This document shows, in pieces, positions 37,688 through 46,927 of a stretch of DNA of 64,000 bases. A model generated the notes under the pieces. That model was not told the origin of the DNA. It did not search any database and saw only the letters and a program-made list of their open reading frames with translations. Each line of letters starts with the position of its first letter. Within the stretch, counting starts at the first letter, position 1. The position numbers were made by a program, and so were the translations under genes. The DNA comes from Bacteroidetes bacterium ADurb.Bin174. Lineage in GTDB: Bacteria; Bacteroidota; Bacteroidia; Bacteroidales; Paludibacteraceae. Where the stretch lies: the NCBI GenBank assembly GCA_002070265.1, contig MWCX01000083.1:62001-126000 (forward strand), read 5' to 3'.

Positions 37688-38632
37688 ATGCATAAACTTC
37701 AAACAGCCAAAACCAAAATAGTTATTGTGGGATTGGGTGGAGTAGGCGGTTATTATGGCGGCTTACTTTCTAAATATGCTGAACAGCAACCCGATATATC
37801 CGTAGTATTTTTTGCCCGCGGTGCTCATTTAAAAGCCATTCAATCTCGTGGTTTGAAGGTGAGTGATGAAAATCAATCTTTTATTACACATCCGACCTTA
37901 GCTACAGATGATGTGCATACTATTGGTAAAGCTGATTATGTAATCATGGCGACTAAAAGCTATGATTTGCAGGAGGTGCTGCAACAAATACAACCGATTA
38001 TAGCGGGACATACTGTCATCTTACCTTTGTTAAACGGGGTTGATATTACTGCCAGAATTCGGGCTGTTTATCCGCAAAATGAGGTATGGTATGGCTGTGT
38101 ATATATCATTTCCAGAATTACGGAACCCGGCGTTATTGAAGATTCCGGAAATGTACGTTTTATGCATTTCGGACATGAGAAGAAGACTTCAGATAGACTA
38201 AAGCTCATGGAAACTTTACTCCAACAAGCAGGCATTGAAGCAGTTCTAAAAGAAGATGCCATTCGTGCTGTATGGCGTAAGTTTTTCTTTATTTCTACTA
38301 CGGCTGCACTTACAACTTACTACAATACTGATTTTGCCAGCTTGGTTAATGATGTTGAAAAACGTCCTATGTATTTGGCTATCATGCAAGAATTATATGC
38401 TATCTCAATAGCAGAAAAAGCTGGACTGAGAGAGGGTTTAGTAGAGGAGTTGATGGACTACGACGCCAGTCTACCTGCAGGTAAAACTTCTTCGATGAAC
38501 AGTGATTATTTATCCGGAAAACCTATAGAATTGGAGAATTTAGTGGGCGTAGTAATTGAGTTGGGTAAGAAGCACAACATACCTACTCCTGTTTATACTC
38601 AAGTTTATGAGGCGTTAAAAGCCGGCATATGA
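37688..38632 (+). CDS. panE: 2-dehydropantoate 2-reductase-like protein
   Basis: A 314-residue NADPH-dependent reductase of the ApbA/PanE family, which would reduce ketopantoate to pantoate for coenzyme A. The Rossmann loop GLGGVGGYYGG begins at residue 16. FFARGAHLKAIQSRGLKV and the ADYVIMATKSYDL strand fit the family, as does LPLLNGVDI with the conserved Asn. The helical C-terminal domain has WRKFFFISTTAALTTY, with the conserved Lys, and then SSMNSDYLSGKPIELENLVG. Several paralogs of unknown substrate exist in the family, so the exact reaction is less certain than the fold. Confidence 0.85.
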   Translation: MHKLQTAKTKIVIVGLGGVGGYYGGLLSKYAEQQPDISVVFFARGAHLKAIQSRGLKVSDENQSFITHPTLATDDVHTIGKADYVIMATKSYDLQEVLQQIQPIIAGHTVILPLLNGVDITARIRAVYPQNEVWYGCVYIISRITEPGVIEDSGNVRFMHFGHEKKTSDRLKLMETLLQQAGIEAVLKEDAIRAVWRKFFFISTTAALTTYYNTDFASLVNDVEKRPMYLAIMQELYAISIAEKAGLREGLVEELMDYDASLPAGKTSSMNSDYLSGKPIELENLVGVVIELGKKHNIPTPVYTQVYEALKAGI

Positions 38633-38650
38633 ATGCTTAAGCTTTTGTAT

Positions 38651-40081
38651 TTATTCAGTATTTTCTTTTGGTAAATAGGCTGTGCCTTTCAGTAATTCTT
38701 TGGCAACTTTAAACATATATTGTTTTGCAGCTTCATATTCATTAGGGATGATGCCATCTAAAATAGCATCCTTGATACTCGTTTTAATATCACCCACCAA
38801 AGCGCAAGCAGGCAGATTGAAAGTTTCCATAATTTCTTTGCCGTCAATAGGAGGCTGAAAATTACGGATTCTGTCTTTTTCTTCTATCTCTTTGAGCTTT
38901 TGTCTGACTAATTGAAAATTAGCTTTGTAACGTTTAATTTTTGCCTGATTTTTAGAGGTAATATCGGCTTCACATAACAACATCAAATCATCAATGTCAT
39001 CACCTGCATCAAACAGTAGTCGTCGCACAGCCGAATCCGTTACTTCATCTTCACTCAGTATCATGGGACGCATATGCAATCCAACTAACTTCTGAACATA
39101 GCGCATCTTTTCATTTTGCGGTAATTTCATCTTTCGAAAGATGTGCGGAATCATCTTCTGACCGATAAAATCATGGTTGTGAAAAGTCCATCCCAATTTA
39201 TAATCAAAGCGCTTGGAACGGGGTTTTCCAATGTCGTGTAATAATGCCGCCCATCGCAACCATAAGTTGTCGGTGTTTTCACTCAATGTGTCCAGCACAG
39301 CCAAAGTGTGGTAGAAATTGTCCTTATGACCGACACCCTCCTTGGTTTCAGCACCTTTTAAAGCATATAATTCGGGAAAGATTAGTTCCAACAATCCTGT
39401 TTTTTCCAATAAGATAAATCCGATTGATGGTTTGCGGGAAAGGATGATTTTGTTCAACTCATCAGCTATTCTTTCTTTTGAAATGATAGCGATACGGTCT
39501 TTGTTTCTGACGATGGCATCGAAAGTTTCGGCTTCCAGGTAGAAGCCCAATTGTGCGGCGAAGCGTATGCCCCTCATCATGCGCAAGGGATCATCAGAAA
39601 AGGTAATATCCGGATTCAAAGGTGTACGAAGAATCAAATTTTCTAAGTCGTTTCTTCCATTAAAAGGATCGAGCAATTCGCCGTAAGTAGCTTTATTCAG
39701 ACTGAGAGCAAGTGCATTGATGGTGAAATCTCGTCTGTTTTGGTCGTCTTCCAAGGTTCCGTCTTCTACAATAGGCTTACGCGAATCATGGCGATAAGAT
39801 TCTTTTCTGGCACCTACAAATTCGATTTCGTAGTCTTTGTAATTGATATGAGCCGTTCCAAAATTTTTAAAAACGGACAGTTTGGCTTTTTTGCCTAATT
39901 CTGCAGCCACTTTTCCGGCAAGCTCAATGCCGCTGCCTACCACCACTATATCTATATCTTTGGATGGCCTCTTTAAAAACAGGTCGCGTACATATCCTCC
40001 AATAACATAGCAAGGCTTTCCGGTTTCATCGGCTATGTCCGATACCAAACGGAATACTTTGTCATCCAAGTACTTTTTCAT
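38651..40081 (-). CDS. CCA-adding tRNA nucleotidyltransferase with HD domain
   Basis: A 476-residue class II nucleotidyltransferase that repairs or adds the 3' CCA of tRNAs. The head motif [22 protein letters not shown] begins at residue 26, and [13 protein letters not shown] and [14 protein letters not shown] are the conserved neck and RNA-binding motifs. A C-terminal HD domain is present ([14 protein letters not shown]). The tRNA genes in this window do not encode CCA, so the organism needs CCA addition. It is 4 nt behind the GH57 gene and is the last gene of the glycogen operon by position. Confidence 0.92.
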   Translation of the reverse strand: MKKYLDDKVFRLVSDIADETGKPCYVIGGYVRDLFLKRPSKDIDIVVVGSGIELAGKVAAELGKKAKLSVFKNFGTAHINYKDYEIEFVGARKESYRHDSRKPIVEDGTLEDDQNRRDFTINALALSLNKATYGELLDPFNGRNDLENLILRTPLNPDITFSDDPLRMMRGIRFAAQLGFYLEAETFDAIVRNKDRIAIISKERIADELNKIILSRKPSIGFILLEKTGLLELIFPELYALKGAETKEGVGHKDNFYHTLAVLDTLSENTDNLWLRWAALLHDIGKPRSKRFDYKLGWTFHNHDFIGQKMIPHIFRKMKLPQNEKMRYVQKLVGLHMRPMILSEDEVTDSAVRRLLFDAGDDIDDLMLLCEADITSKNQAKIKRYKANFQLVRQKLKEIEEKDRIRNFQPPIDGKEIMETFNLPACALVGDIKTSIKDAILDGIIPNEYEAAKQYMFKVAKELLKGTAYLPKENTE

Positions 40082-40085
40082 TAAC

Positions 40086-41378
40086 TTATTTCCCTGAAGT
40101 TTTGGATAATTTGTTTTTTAGTTTGTTTAATTCTTGTTCCCGCGCGGCAATTTCTTTCTCTTGTTGCGTGATGGTTTGTAATAAAGCATTGAGTTCTTCG
40201 TCCTCTACAGACGTGGGATACTGAGATTTAACCCGATCAAGAAAGTCAGCCAATATATTCATATAATTTACAAATGCCTCATATGGCGATTCGTAATTAC
40301 TTCCAAAAGCTTCTTTATGACTCATGTAGCGGAAGTAGTCATTGGTCTGTAATAGTAACCAGTCATGCAACAAAGGTCTGTCTTTGGACAAACGCACGCG
40401 TACGCCAACTTCATAAAGTTTACTCAAGGCTTCGTTTTGCAAATCATTACCGGTCCATGGTGCGAGGTCCTTTTCATGTCCCCACCAACTGGTCGTATAT
40501 GGAGCGGTCAAACTACCGGCAACTTCTTTTTGCTTGGCTAATTCGCTTGGCAAGGCAAAACCGATTTGCTGCTCCATGGCATGGTAAGGAATTGCTTTTA
40601 AGAAGTCATAAATGCCTGATTCGGGACGATGTTGGTATCCGAATGCCTCATAGCCCATCCATATATTGAATATGCGTTCTTTCTCCGGTGCAGCCGCAAT
40701 CCATCCAATAAATTTTTCTGCCGTTAAAGGATAATTTTCCCAAGTATGATTAGAAAATCTGAGGAAGATATCTTCTGAAAGCTTGCTGTTGCGCACCAAA
40801 AGTTTGAGTCTGTTAAGGTAGGCATGCGTATAGATATAATTGGGACTTTTCCAACCCATCACATGCTTGGCTTCTTCTATCAAAACGGTTTTGAACCCGG
40901 CATTTAAAATTTTTTCACCGATTTCATCCGAATAGATTAACTCAGCGTTTCTAAAAACGGTTGGACGTTTCCCAAACAAACTTTCGATTTTATCGGCATG
41001 TAATTTAATTTGAAGTTCAAACTCATCTGTATCGTAAACAGAGGATAAAGAATGCGCATAAGTTTCTGCCAAAAACTCCACACTGCCTGTTTTTGCCAAT
41101 TCCCGGAAGCTGTCAATCACTTCAGGTGCATACAGCTCAAATTGTTCTAAGGCTACGCCTGAAATAGAAAATGCACATTTAAACTTACCGTTCGAACTAC
41201 GAATCATATCGCCAATGACTTTGTTGGTTGGTAAATACGATTGTTCCGATAAAATGCGTATTTGTTCCTCGGTATGATAATCATCATAATAGTAATGATC
41301 CCGCCCAATTTCGAAGAAACCGTACTTTTTCAACCTGATGGGTTGGTGTATCTGAAAATAAAAACAAATATTTTTCAT
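40086..41378 (-). CDS. GH57 glycoside hydrolase
   Basis: A 430-residue GH57 enzyme, a family of alpha-amylases, branching enzymes and related activities on alpha-glucans. The conserved region 1 motif FQIHQPIRL starts near residue 8, and [10 protein letters not shown] and [13 protein letters not shown] are further family motifs, the last at the site of the catalytic Glu. There is no signal peptide, so it acts in the cytoplasm. The C-terminal 40 residues form a predicted coiled coil ([20 protein letters not shown]). It sits directly after a debranching enzyme and a glycosyltransferase, which points to glycogen metabolism, as in similar Bacteroides clusters. Confidence 0.88.
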   Translation of the reverse strand: MKNICFYFQIHQPIRLKKYGFFEIGRDHYYYDDYHTEEQIRILSEQSYLPTNKVIGDMIRSSNGKFKCAFSISGVALEQFELYAPEVIDSFRELAKTGSVEFLAETYAHSLSSVYDTDEFELQIKLHADKIESLFGKRPTVFRNAELIYSDEIGEKILNAGFKTVLIEEAKHVMGWKSPNYIYTHAYLNRLKLLVRNSKLSEDIFLRFSNHTWENYPLTAEKFIGWIAAAPEKERIFNIWMGYEAFGYQHRPESGIYDFLKAIPYHAMEQQIGFALPSELAKQKEVAGSLTAPYTTSWWGHEKDLAPWTGNDLQNEALSKLYEVGVRVRLSKDRPLLHDWLLLQTNDYFRYMSHKEAFGSNYESPYEAFVNYMNILADFLDRVKSQYPTSVEDEELNALLQTITQQEKEIAAREQELNKLKNKLSKTSGK

Positions 41379-41463
41379 ATGCCTGTCTTATTAATATCTA
41401 TTTGTATAACTATAGTTTTTATTTATTCGTCTGTTTTTGTTTTAGAATTGATGATATGGCTTT

Positions 41464-42723
41464 TTAATGCCATCCTAATAAATTATTATAGATGGCTCTG
41501 ACTTTAAGTCCTGCATCATACCATTTGATGTTGTTGACTTCTTCAATGCCTTTTTCCCTCAAGCTCTTATACATAGCCGGATATTTGACAATGCCATAAA
41601 TGGCATCCGCCATCGCATCAATATCCCAATAGTCAGTTTTGATGGTGTGTGTGAGAATTTCTGCACAGCCGGATTGCTTGGAGATGATAGTAGGCGTGCC
41701 TACCTGCATTGCTTCCAAGGGTGAGATTCCGAAAGGTTCAGAAACAGATGGCATAATATAAACATCACTTTCAGCCAGCATCTCATACACTTTTCTTCCT
41801 CTGAGAAAGCCCGGGAAGTGAAATCGGTCGGCTATGCCTCTTTGTGCTGCCAAGTGAATCATATCGTTCATCATGTCACCGCTTCCGGCCATCACAAACC
41901 GTACACTGTCAGTCTTCTGTAGTACACGATGAGCAGCTTCTACGAAATACTCCGGTCCTTTTTGCATAGTAATACGACCAAGGAAGGTCACAATTTTATC
42001 TTTTCTCTCTGATTTTACATAAGAATCAACATCTGCCAAAGGTTCAACGGCATTGTGTACTGTAGTTACTTTATTCGGATCCTGGTGATATTTTTCGATT
42101 ACGGTGTTGCGAGTTAGATTACTTACTGTAATGATGTGATCGCAAGCGTCCATGCCTCTTTTTTCTATTGAATAGACAGTGGGATTCACCTTGCCTCTAC
42201 TTCTGTCAAAATCAGTGGCATGTACATGTATCACCAATGGTTTTCCGCTGATTTGTTTGGCAAATATTCCGGCAGGATAGGTCAACCAATCGTGTGAATG
42301 GATGATGTCAAATGCCTTTTGATGGGCTAGTACGCTTGCGACAGCCTCGTAGTTGGATATTTCTTCCATTAAATTAGCGGGATATTTGCCTGAAAAATCA
42401 ATACATCCTAAATCATTGGTATAGATGCGTGTAAAATCGTATTTAATGCCGTTTCTTAACCAAAAGTATTCATCAGGGTGCATGAAATTACCTAAACGAT
42501 ATTCCACGTGCTCCCGGGAATTTTCTTTCCAGACTACAGGAATGTGGTTGGCACCCATGATCTTTAAAAAACTTTGATCTTCATCACCGGAAGGTTTGGG
42601 CATTACGAAAGTCAGATCAAGGTCTCCTTGTTCAGCCATACCTTTTGTCAAGCCGTAACTTGCCGTACCTAATCCACCTGATATGTGGGGTGGAAACTCC
42701 CATCCGAACATTAATACTTTCAT
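41464..42723 (-). CDS. Glycosyltransferase of the GT-B fold, glycogen synthase-like
   Basis: A 419-residue glycosyltransferase. The N-terminal MKVLMFGWEFPPHISGGLGT resembles the glucan synthase KxGG-type start (here HISGGLG), and the C-terminal EPFGISPLEAMQVGTP holds the E-x7-E pair that binds the sugar nucleotide. The middle has VTFLGRITMQKGPEYFVEAA. The length is shorter than GT5 glycogen synthases (about 480), and GT4 is equally possible. Position between the GH133 debranching enzyme and GH57 supports alpha-glucan synthesis from a nucleotide sugar. Confidence 0.85.
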   Translation of the reverse strand: MKVLMFGWEFPPHISGGLGTASYGLTKGMAEQGDLDLTFVMPKPSGDEDQSFLKIMGANHIPVVWKENSREHVEYRLGNFMHPDEYFWLRNGIKYDFTRIYTNDLGCIDFSGKYPANLMEEISNYEAVASVLAHQKAFDIIHSHDWLTYPAGIFAKQISGKPLVIHVHATDFDRSRGKVNPTVYSIEKRGMDACDHIITVSNLTRNTVIEKYHQDPNKVTTVHNAVEPLADVDSYVKSERKDKIVTFLGRITMQKGPEYFVEAAHRVLQKTDSVRFVMAGSGDMMNDMIHLAAQRGIADRFHFPGFLRGRKVYEMLAESDVYIMPSVSEPFGISPLEAMQVGTPTIISKQSGCAEILTHTIKTDYWDIDAMADAIYGIVKYPAMYKSLREKGIEEVNNIKWYDAGLKVRAIYNNLLGWH

Positions 42724-42776
42724 ACGGTTATAATTTGTTTTTCAAGTTGTTATATTAGGACTCTTAATGAACTAAT

Positions 42777-44723
42777 TTAATCATTCTTAGTGTCAATCTT
42801 TTTCATCATTTCAAGCACTTTCAGAATTTGTGAAACACTCATGGCAAACGACATTCCTCCATGCCCTTTATAAGGGGGATTGCCATCGAATAATTCGGGA
42901 ATAGTGCCTATGCAAAGGGCAGATAATTCTGCTTCATAGCCAATGAGCAATCTCTCTATAAAGGACCTGGCACTTTGCTTGTAAATCCGTATATAAGCAG
43001 TGGCAAAAACACCGAAGAAAAGAGGCCATACCGGACCGTTGTGGTAGTTTCTGTTTCTTTCCAACATCCCCCCAATATAGATTGGACGGTAAAAACCGCT
43101 TTTCGGACTCAAAGTTCTCAATCCCTTGGGTGTTAATAATTCACGGGTACAAATATCTAAAACCGATTTCTGCTGCTGCTTGTCTAGTGGAGAAAAAGGC
43201 AAGCCGATAGCAAAAAGCATATTCGGTCTTACTTCCGGGTCGCTGTAATGCTCAGTTACAAAATCATACAAGTAAGTATCATTCCAGAACGTTCTAATAA
43301 ACGATTCGCGTGAGATTTCAGCTTGATAATCCGTTAAATCAGCCGAATGATCATTTCCCGAAGCCCTTTTTAATTCAGCAACAAACTTCAAAGCATTGTA
43401 CCAAAGTGCATTGATTTCCACAACGTATCCTGTTCGGGGCGTGATAGGCAGATTATCTTCAACTGCATTCATCCAGGTAAGTGCCCTTTCAGTTCCGTTG
43501 ATATACAGGAGGTTATTGTTGTGTAAAATGATGTTTGGATGATTTTGCTTGCGGATGAAATCAATGATATCGGTACAGACCTCTCCAAAACGCTCGGCGG
43601 CCTCCTTAATGGTAGCATGAGCAGCATATTGCTGAACAGCAGCTATAAACCACAGTAACGCATCAGGCTGGTCAATTTCTTCCAATCCAATGTCATCAGT
43701 ATCGCCGGCTAAGAATTTTTTGATTTCTTCTACGGAAGTTTTCATGATGGCATCGAAATAATCCATGCGGTTGACGATGAGGGTACAGCCGGGTAAGGAA
43801 AAAAACTGATCCCTGGCACGTGCCCCAAACCATGGATAACCGGCCAACAAATAAGTTTTTTCTCCCATGCGTTTGTAGAACTGCTCGGCTGAGTTTTTTA
43901 AAGTTGAAAACATATCAGCACGTTCGTTACGCCTCAACAGTTCTGTTTCCCATAGTTTTTTAAGTTTCAACGGAGAGATTTCCGTAACACCGGCAGAAAA
44001 TATCACGGATTCGCCTTTTTTAATCGGCATTTCAAAAAAGCCAGGAACCATTAAATCTTCTTTATAAGCATACCCCCGCTCTTTTTCCTTGTAATACATG
44101 ATATTTTTATACCAATCAGGTTGATGCGCATAGTTATTCTTTTTGGAAAATTGCATGAACAGATGGGGATAACCTGCATATAACCTCATACTGATACCGT
44201 TTTTCACTTCTTCATATGAAGTATCAGCCTGAGGATTGGCATGTGTCAGTTCGTTCACACTCCTAAAAGCTAAATAGGGTCTAAAACGCAATAGGGTAGG
44301 CGAATGAGCATCTAACAAAGTATATTTAATGATAACCCTCGGTTCGAACGAAACCAACATTCTTTCTTTCGATAAAATTACGCCTCCTACGCGGTATACC
44401 GTGCGGGAGATAATATTACAATCAAACTGGCGAATGTATTTATGTCCGTTCGGACTGAAATGATTGTCCTCGTATTGATGAATACCCAAATTAAATTCAG
44501 CACCATGCTGAATAACCGTTTCGTCTAAAGAAGACAATAAAACATGATTTGATTGGTCAATTTCCGGCAGCGGAACCACTAACTGTCCGTGGTATTTCCT
44601 TGTATTGCAATCTATTAGAGTTGTGCTGTTATAAGCACCCGCCCTGTTGGTACGAATCATCTCTTTGGTAAGAGATTTTTCTAAGTTAACCAATAATGTC
44701 TTGTCAAAATTTAGATAGCTCAT
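42777..44723 (-). CDS. Glycogen debranching enzyme (amylo-alpha-1,6-glucosidase, GH133)
   Basis: A 648-residue cytoplasmic enzyme that removes alpha-1,6 branches from glycogen-type glucan. The N-terminal glycogen-debranching domain has TNRAGAYNSTTLIDCNTRKY, then KYHGQLVVPLPE, and the C-terminal (alpha/alpha)6 barrel carries YLLAGYPWFGARARDQFFSL, NYHNGPVWPLFFG and PELFDGNPPYKGHGG. These are the GH133 catalytic and sugar-binding regions. It heads an operon that continues with a glycosyltransferase (53-nt gap), GH57 (85 nt) and the CCA enzyme (4 nt). No TAnnTTTG element is evident in its upstream region. Confidence 0.93.
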   Translation of the reverse strand: MSYLNFDKTLLVNLEKSLTKEMIRTNRAGAYNSTTLIDCNTRKYHGQLVVPLPEIDQSNHVLLSSLDETVIQHGAEFNLGIHQYEDNHFSPNGHKYIRQFDCNIISRTVYRVGGVILSKERMLVSFEPRVIIKYTLLDAHSPTLLRFRPYLAFRSVNELTHANPQADTSYEEVKNGISMRLYAGYPHLFMQFSKKNNYAHQPDWYKNIMYYKEKERGYAYKEDLMVPGFFEMPIKKGESVIFSAGVTEISPLKLKKLWETELLRRNERADMFSTLKNSAEQFYKRMGEKTYLLAGYPWFGARARDQFFSLPGCTLIVNRMDYFDAIMKTSVEEIKKFLAGDTDDIGLEEIDQPDALLWFIAAVQQYAAHATIKEAAERFGEVCTDIIDFIRKQNHPNIILHNNNLLYINGTERALTWMNAVEDNLPITPRTGYVVEINALWYNALKFVAELKRASGNDHSADLTDYQAEISRESFIRTFWNDTYLYDFVTEHYSDPEVRPNMLFAIGLPFSPLDKQQQKSVLDICTRELLTPKGLRTLSPKSGFYRPIYIGGMLERNRNYHNGPVWPLFFGVFATAYIRIYKQSARSFIERLLIGYEAELSALCIGTIPELFDGNPPYKGHGGMSFAMSVSQILKVLEMMKKIDTKND

Positions 44724-44870
44724 TTACGATTTATATAAAAGGATTTATAGGGCAGCTAATATAATGCAATTAAATTAATTTTACAATACAATTCTTTTGA
44801 AAATTTTATTTATTTTAATTTTAACGATGAAATCAAAAAAAGTTGATTCTGCAACTTTTTTTCAATTCGC

Positions 44871-44902
44871 TTTGTATAAATTTAATTTTGTGTTTACATT
44901 TG
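44871..44902 (+). promoter_or_regulatory. Promoter of tRNA-Thr
   Basis: TTTG (44871-44874) and TACATTTG (44895-44902) are 20 nt apart, as expected for -33/-7 elements, and end 14 nt before the tRNA 5' end. The rest of 44724-44870 is AT-rich with nothing recognisable. Confidence 0.6.
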
Positions 44903-44916
44903 CAAGTCCGTTCGTT

Positions 44917-44989
44917 GCCTCTTTAGCTCAGTTGGTAGAGCAAATCATTCGTAATGATTAGGTCGTGGGTTCGAGTCCCATGAGAGGCT
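44917..44989 (+). tRNA. tRNA-Thr (CGT)
   Basis: Cloverleaf with acceptor GCCTCTT pairing with GAGAGGC, D arm AGCTCAGTTGGTAGAGC, anticodon stem AATCA/TGATT with loop TTCGTAA (anticodon CGT) and T arm GGTTCGAGTCC. CCA is not encoded. It lies 36 nt upstream of the ECF sigma gene. Confidence 0.93.
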
Positions 44990-45025
44990 CTAAGATTTTT
45001 ATGATAGCCTTTTTTCACATGTGAA

Positions 45026-45580
45026 GTGAACAACACAATTGAAAAGACTTACATCAATGCTCTCTCCAGGGGTGATCAGAAAGCTTTTGAAGTGCTTTTT
45101 CTGCATTATCACCCCAAACTTGTATTTTTCATTGCCGGATTTATTAAAGATGCTGAGTTAGCACGGGATATGGCTCAAGATGTTTTTCTAAGTATATGGA
45201 AAGACAAAGAAAAATTTTCTAAAATAGATTCTTTTGGCTCATACATCTTTAAAATGGCGAAGAATGTCGTTTGCAATTACTTTGACCATGTTGTTGTGGA
45301 TGAAAAATATGTTGCTGAACAGTTGGCGCGACCACACGAATTTGATAGCAGTGAAGACATTATATTTGCCCGTCAATTGCAGGAACTGATTGATGTTGCG
45401 GTAAGCCAAATGCCTCCACAGCGAAAGAGAATATATCTGATGAGTCGTGTGGAAGGTATGTCTAATCAGGAAATAGCAACCAAATTAAAAATTAATAAGC
45501 GTACCGTAGAGAACCATTTGACTGCAGCTTTGGCTGACATTCGTAAAGTCATTCAATTATGTCTTTTGTTTTTATGTTAA
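45026..45580 (+). CDS. ECF RNA polymerase sigma factor
   Basis: A 184-residue sigma70-family factor with two folded regions: region 2 (about 24-90, with DMAQDVFLSIWKDKEKF) and region 4 (about 125-175, with GMSNQEIATKLKINKRTVENHL as the helix-turn-helix). No large extension is present. The start is GTG at 45026: the frame is closed by a stop at 45005 and there is no ATG between. It precedes fecR and a SusC with an STN domain, so it should be released when SusC senses substrate and should drive the polysaccharide locus that follows. Confidence 0.92.
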   Translation: MNNTIEKTYINALSRGDQKAFEVLFLHYHPKLVFFIAGFIKDAELARDMAQDVFLSIWKDKEKFSKIDSFGSYIFKMAKNVVCNYFDHVVVDEKYVAEQLARPHEFDSSEDIIFARQLQELIDVAVSQMPPQRKRIYLMSRVEGMSNQEIATKLKINKRTVENHLTAALADIRKVIQLCLLFLC

Positions 45581-45648
45581 TTTATTTTATGAATATTCTT
45601 TTGTGTGTAAAATCCTTGTTCGCTTACTTCTAAATACAGACAGGCAAT

Positions 45649-46650
45649 ATGGATAGCAATCAGATAAAAAATATTGTACAAAAATTTTTCGAAAACAAAG
45701 TATCCAAGCATACTTTAGCGCTTTTTGCAAAATGGTTTCGTTTGGATGATAATCGTATTGAGAAAGATGAAGCGTTGGCAGCGGTGTGGGAAAATAGCCC
45801 TTCCGTTATTGATGTGCAAACTTTAGAAGATTGGTCGGCAGTTAAAGAGCAAATCAACACAGATAAAGAAGATGAAAAAGTAAAAAGCAAATCTTTTAAC
45901 TTCCGAAAAATAATTCCTTATGCAGCCGCAGCGGTTACATTTATAATTGTTTCGACAGTTTATCTTACATACAAACTTGTAGTACCGGCACCTGTCGAAT
46001 ACACACAGCTTTCGGTTTCTTACGGAGAACACAAGAAATTGGTATTACCCGATGGAACACAAGTAGCCGTAAATGCCGGATCATCACTGATTTATCCAAA
46101 GGAATTCACATCAGACACCCGTACCGTTTTTCTTTCGGGAGAAGCTAATTTCAATGTTGCTCAAGATCCCCAAAAACCATTCATTGTAAAGACCAAGCAC
46201 ATTGATATCACAGCTTTAGGTACGAAATTTCATGTACAGTCTTATCCAAACGACAGGCAAACCAAAGCATCGCTGATAGAAGGAAGTATCCAGATATCAA
46301 TAGAATCGGACGAAAATCGTTTGTATGTTTTAAAGCCTAATGATCAGCTTATCTATTCTCACAATGACGACCAGATTTCCATTATTGATGTTGATGCGGA
46401 AAAATTGGCTTCATGGGAAGACGGCTATCTGATTTTCCAGGAAGCATCTTTTTATGAAATAGCCCAAGTGATTGAAAGAAAATATAATGTCGTTGTTAAT
46501 TACGATGGAGAACAACTCAATCATCAGTCTTATTATGTGAAATTCAACCCTGATGAATCTTTGAGTGATATCATGGATGTTTTGACCTTATTGATACATC
46601 AATCAAGCTACAAAATACACGAGAATACGGTATATTTTTATAAAAAATAA
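45649..46650 (+). CDS. FecR-type anti-sigma factor
   Basis: A 333-residue inner-membrane regulator. About 88 cytoplasmic residues come before a single membrane helix (89-108, YAAAAVTFIIVSTVYLTY), then a periplasmic FecR domain with KLVLPDGTQVAVNAGSSLIY and TEFTSDTRTVFLSGEANFNV-like strands, and a C-terminal DUF4974-type segment (SFYEIAQVIERKYNVVV). The cytoplasmic part would hold the ECF sigma factor inactive, and the periplasmic part would contact the STN domain of SusC. It is 68 nt downstream of the sigma gene and followed by a terminator. Confidence 0.92.
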   Translation: MDSNQIKNIVQKFFENKVSKHTLALFAKWFRLDDNRIEKDEALAAVWENSPSVIDVQTLEDWSAVKEQINTDKEDEKVKSKSFNFRKIIPYAAAAVTFIIVSTVYLTYKLVVPAPVEYTQLSVSYGEHKKLVLPDGTQVAVNAGSSLIYPKEFTSDTRTVFLSGEANFNVAQDPQKPFIVKTKHIDITALGTKFHVQSYPNDRQTKASLIEGSIQISIESDENRLYVLKPNDQLIYSHNDDQISIIDVDAEKLASWEDGYLIFQEASFYEIAQVIERKYNVVVNYDGEQLNHQSYYVKFNPDESLSDIMDVLTLLIHQSSYKIHENTVYFYKK

Positions 46651-46676
46651 TAATTGAAATGCCCGATTAATAATAT

Positions 46677-46713
46677 AAACCCTGTTTAACTTTTATGTTA
46701 AATGGGGTTTTTT
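46677..46713 (+). terminator. Rho-independent terminator after fecR
   Basis: AAACCCTGTTTAAC and GTTAAATGGGGTTT form a stem with few mismatches, then TTT. It separates the sigma/anti-sigma unit from the SusC operon. Confidence 0.7.
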
Positions 46714-46737
46714 GTGCTCTTTGAAGAATAATTATTA

Positions 46738-46745
46738 TAGTTTTG
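46738..46745 (+). promoter_or_regulatory. Weak -7-like element upstream of susC
   Basis: TAGTTTTG fits TAnnTTTG, with a TTTG 23 nt upstream at 46711-46714. It lies about 180 nt before the SusC start. The operon may instead be driven by the ECF sigma, whose promoter type I cannot recognise here. Confidence 0.3.
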
Positions 46746-46927
46746 TATGTGAGGACTTTATGCGCAAGAATATGTAAGCTTTACGATATTGCATAAAAGT
46801 TTTTCATGAAATATTTCTTTTAGACTGTGTGTAATACATGCCTTAGCTTACGTTATTATAACAGGTTGAAGAATTTATAGATTCATTTGAGATATCAAAG
46901 ATAAATTTAATATCAAGCTAATAAATC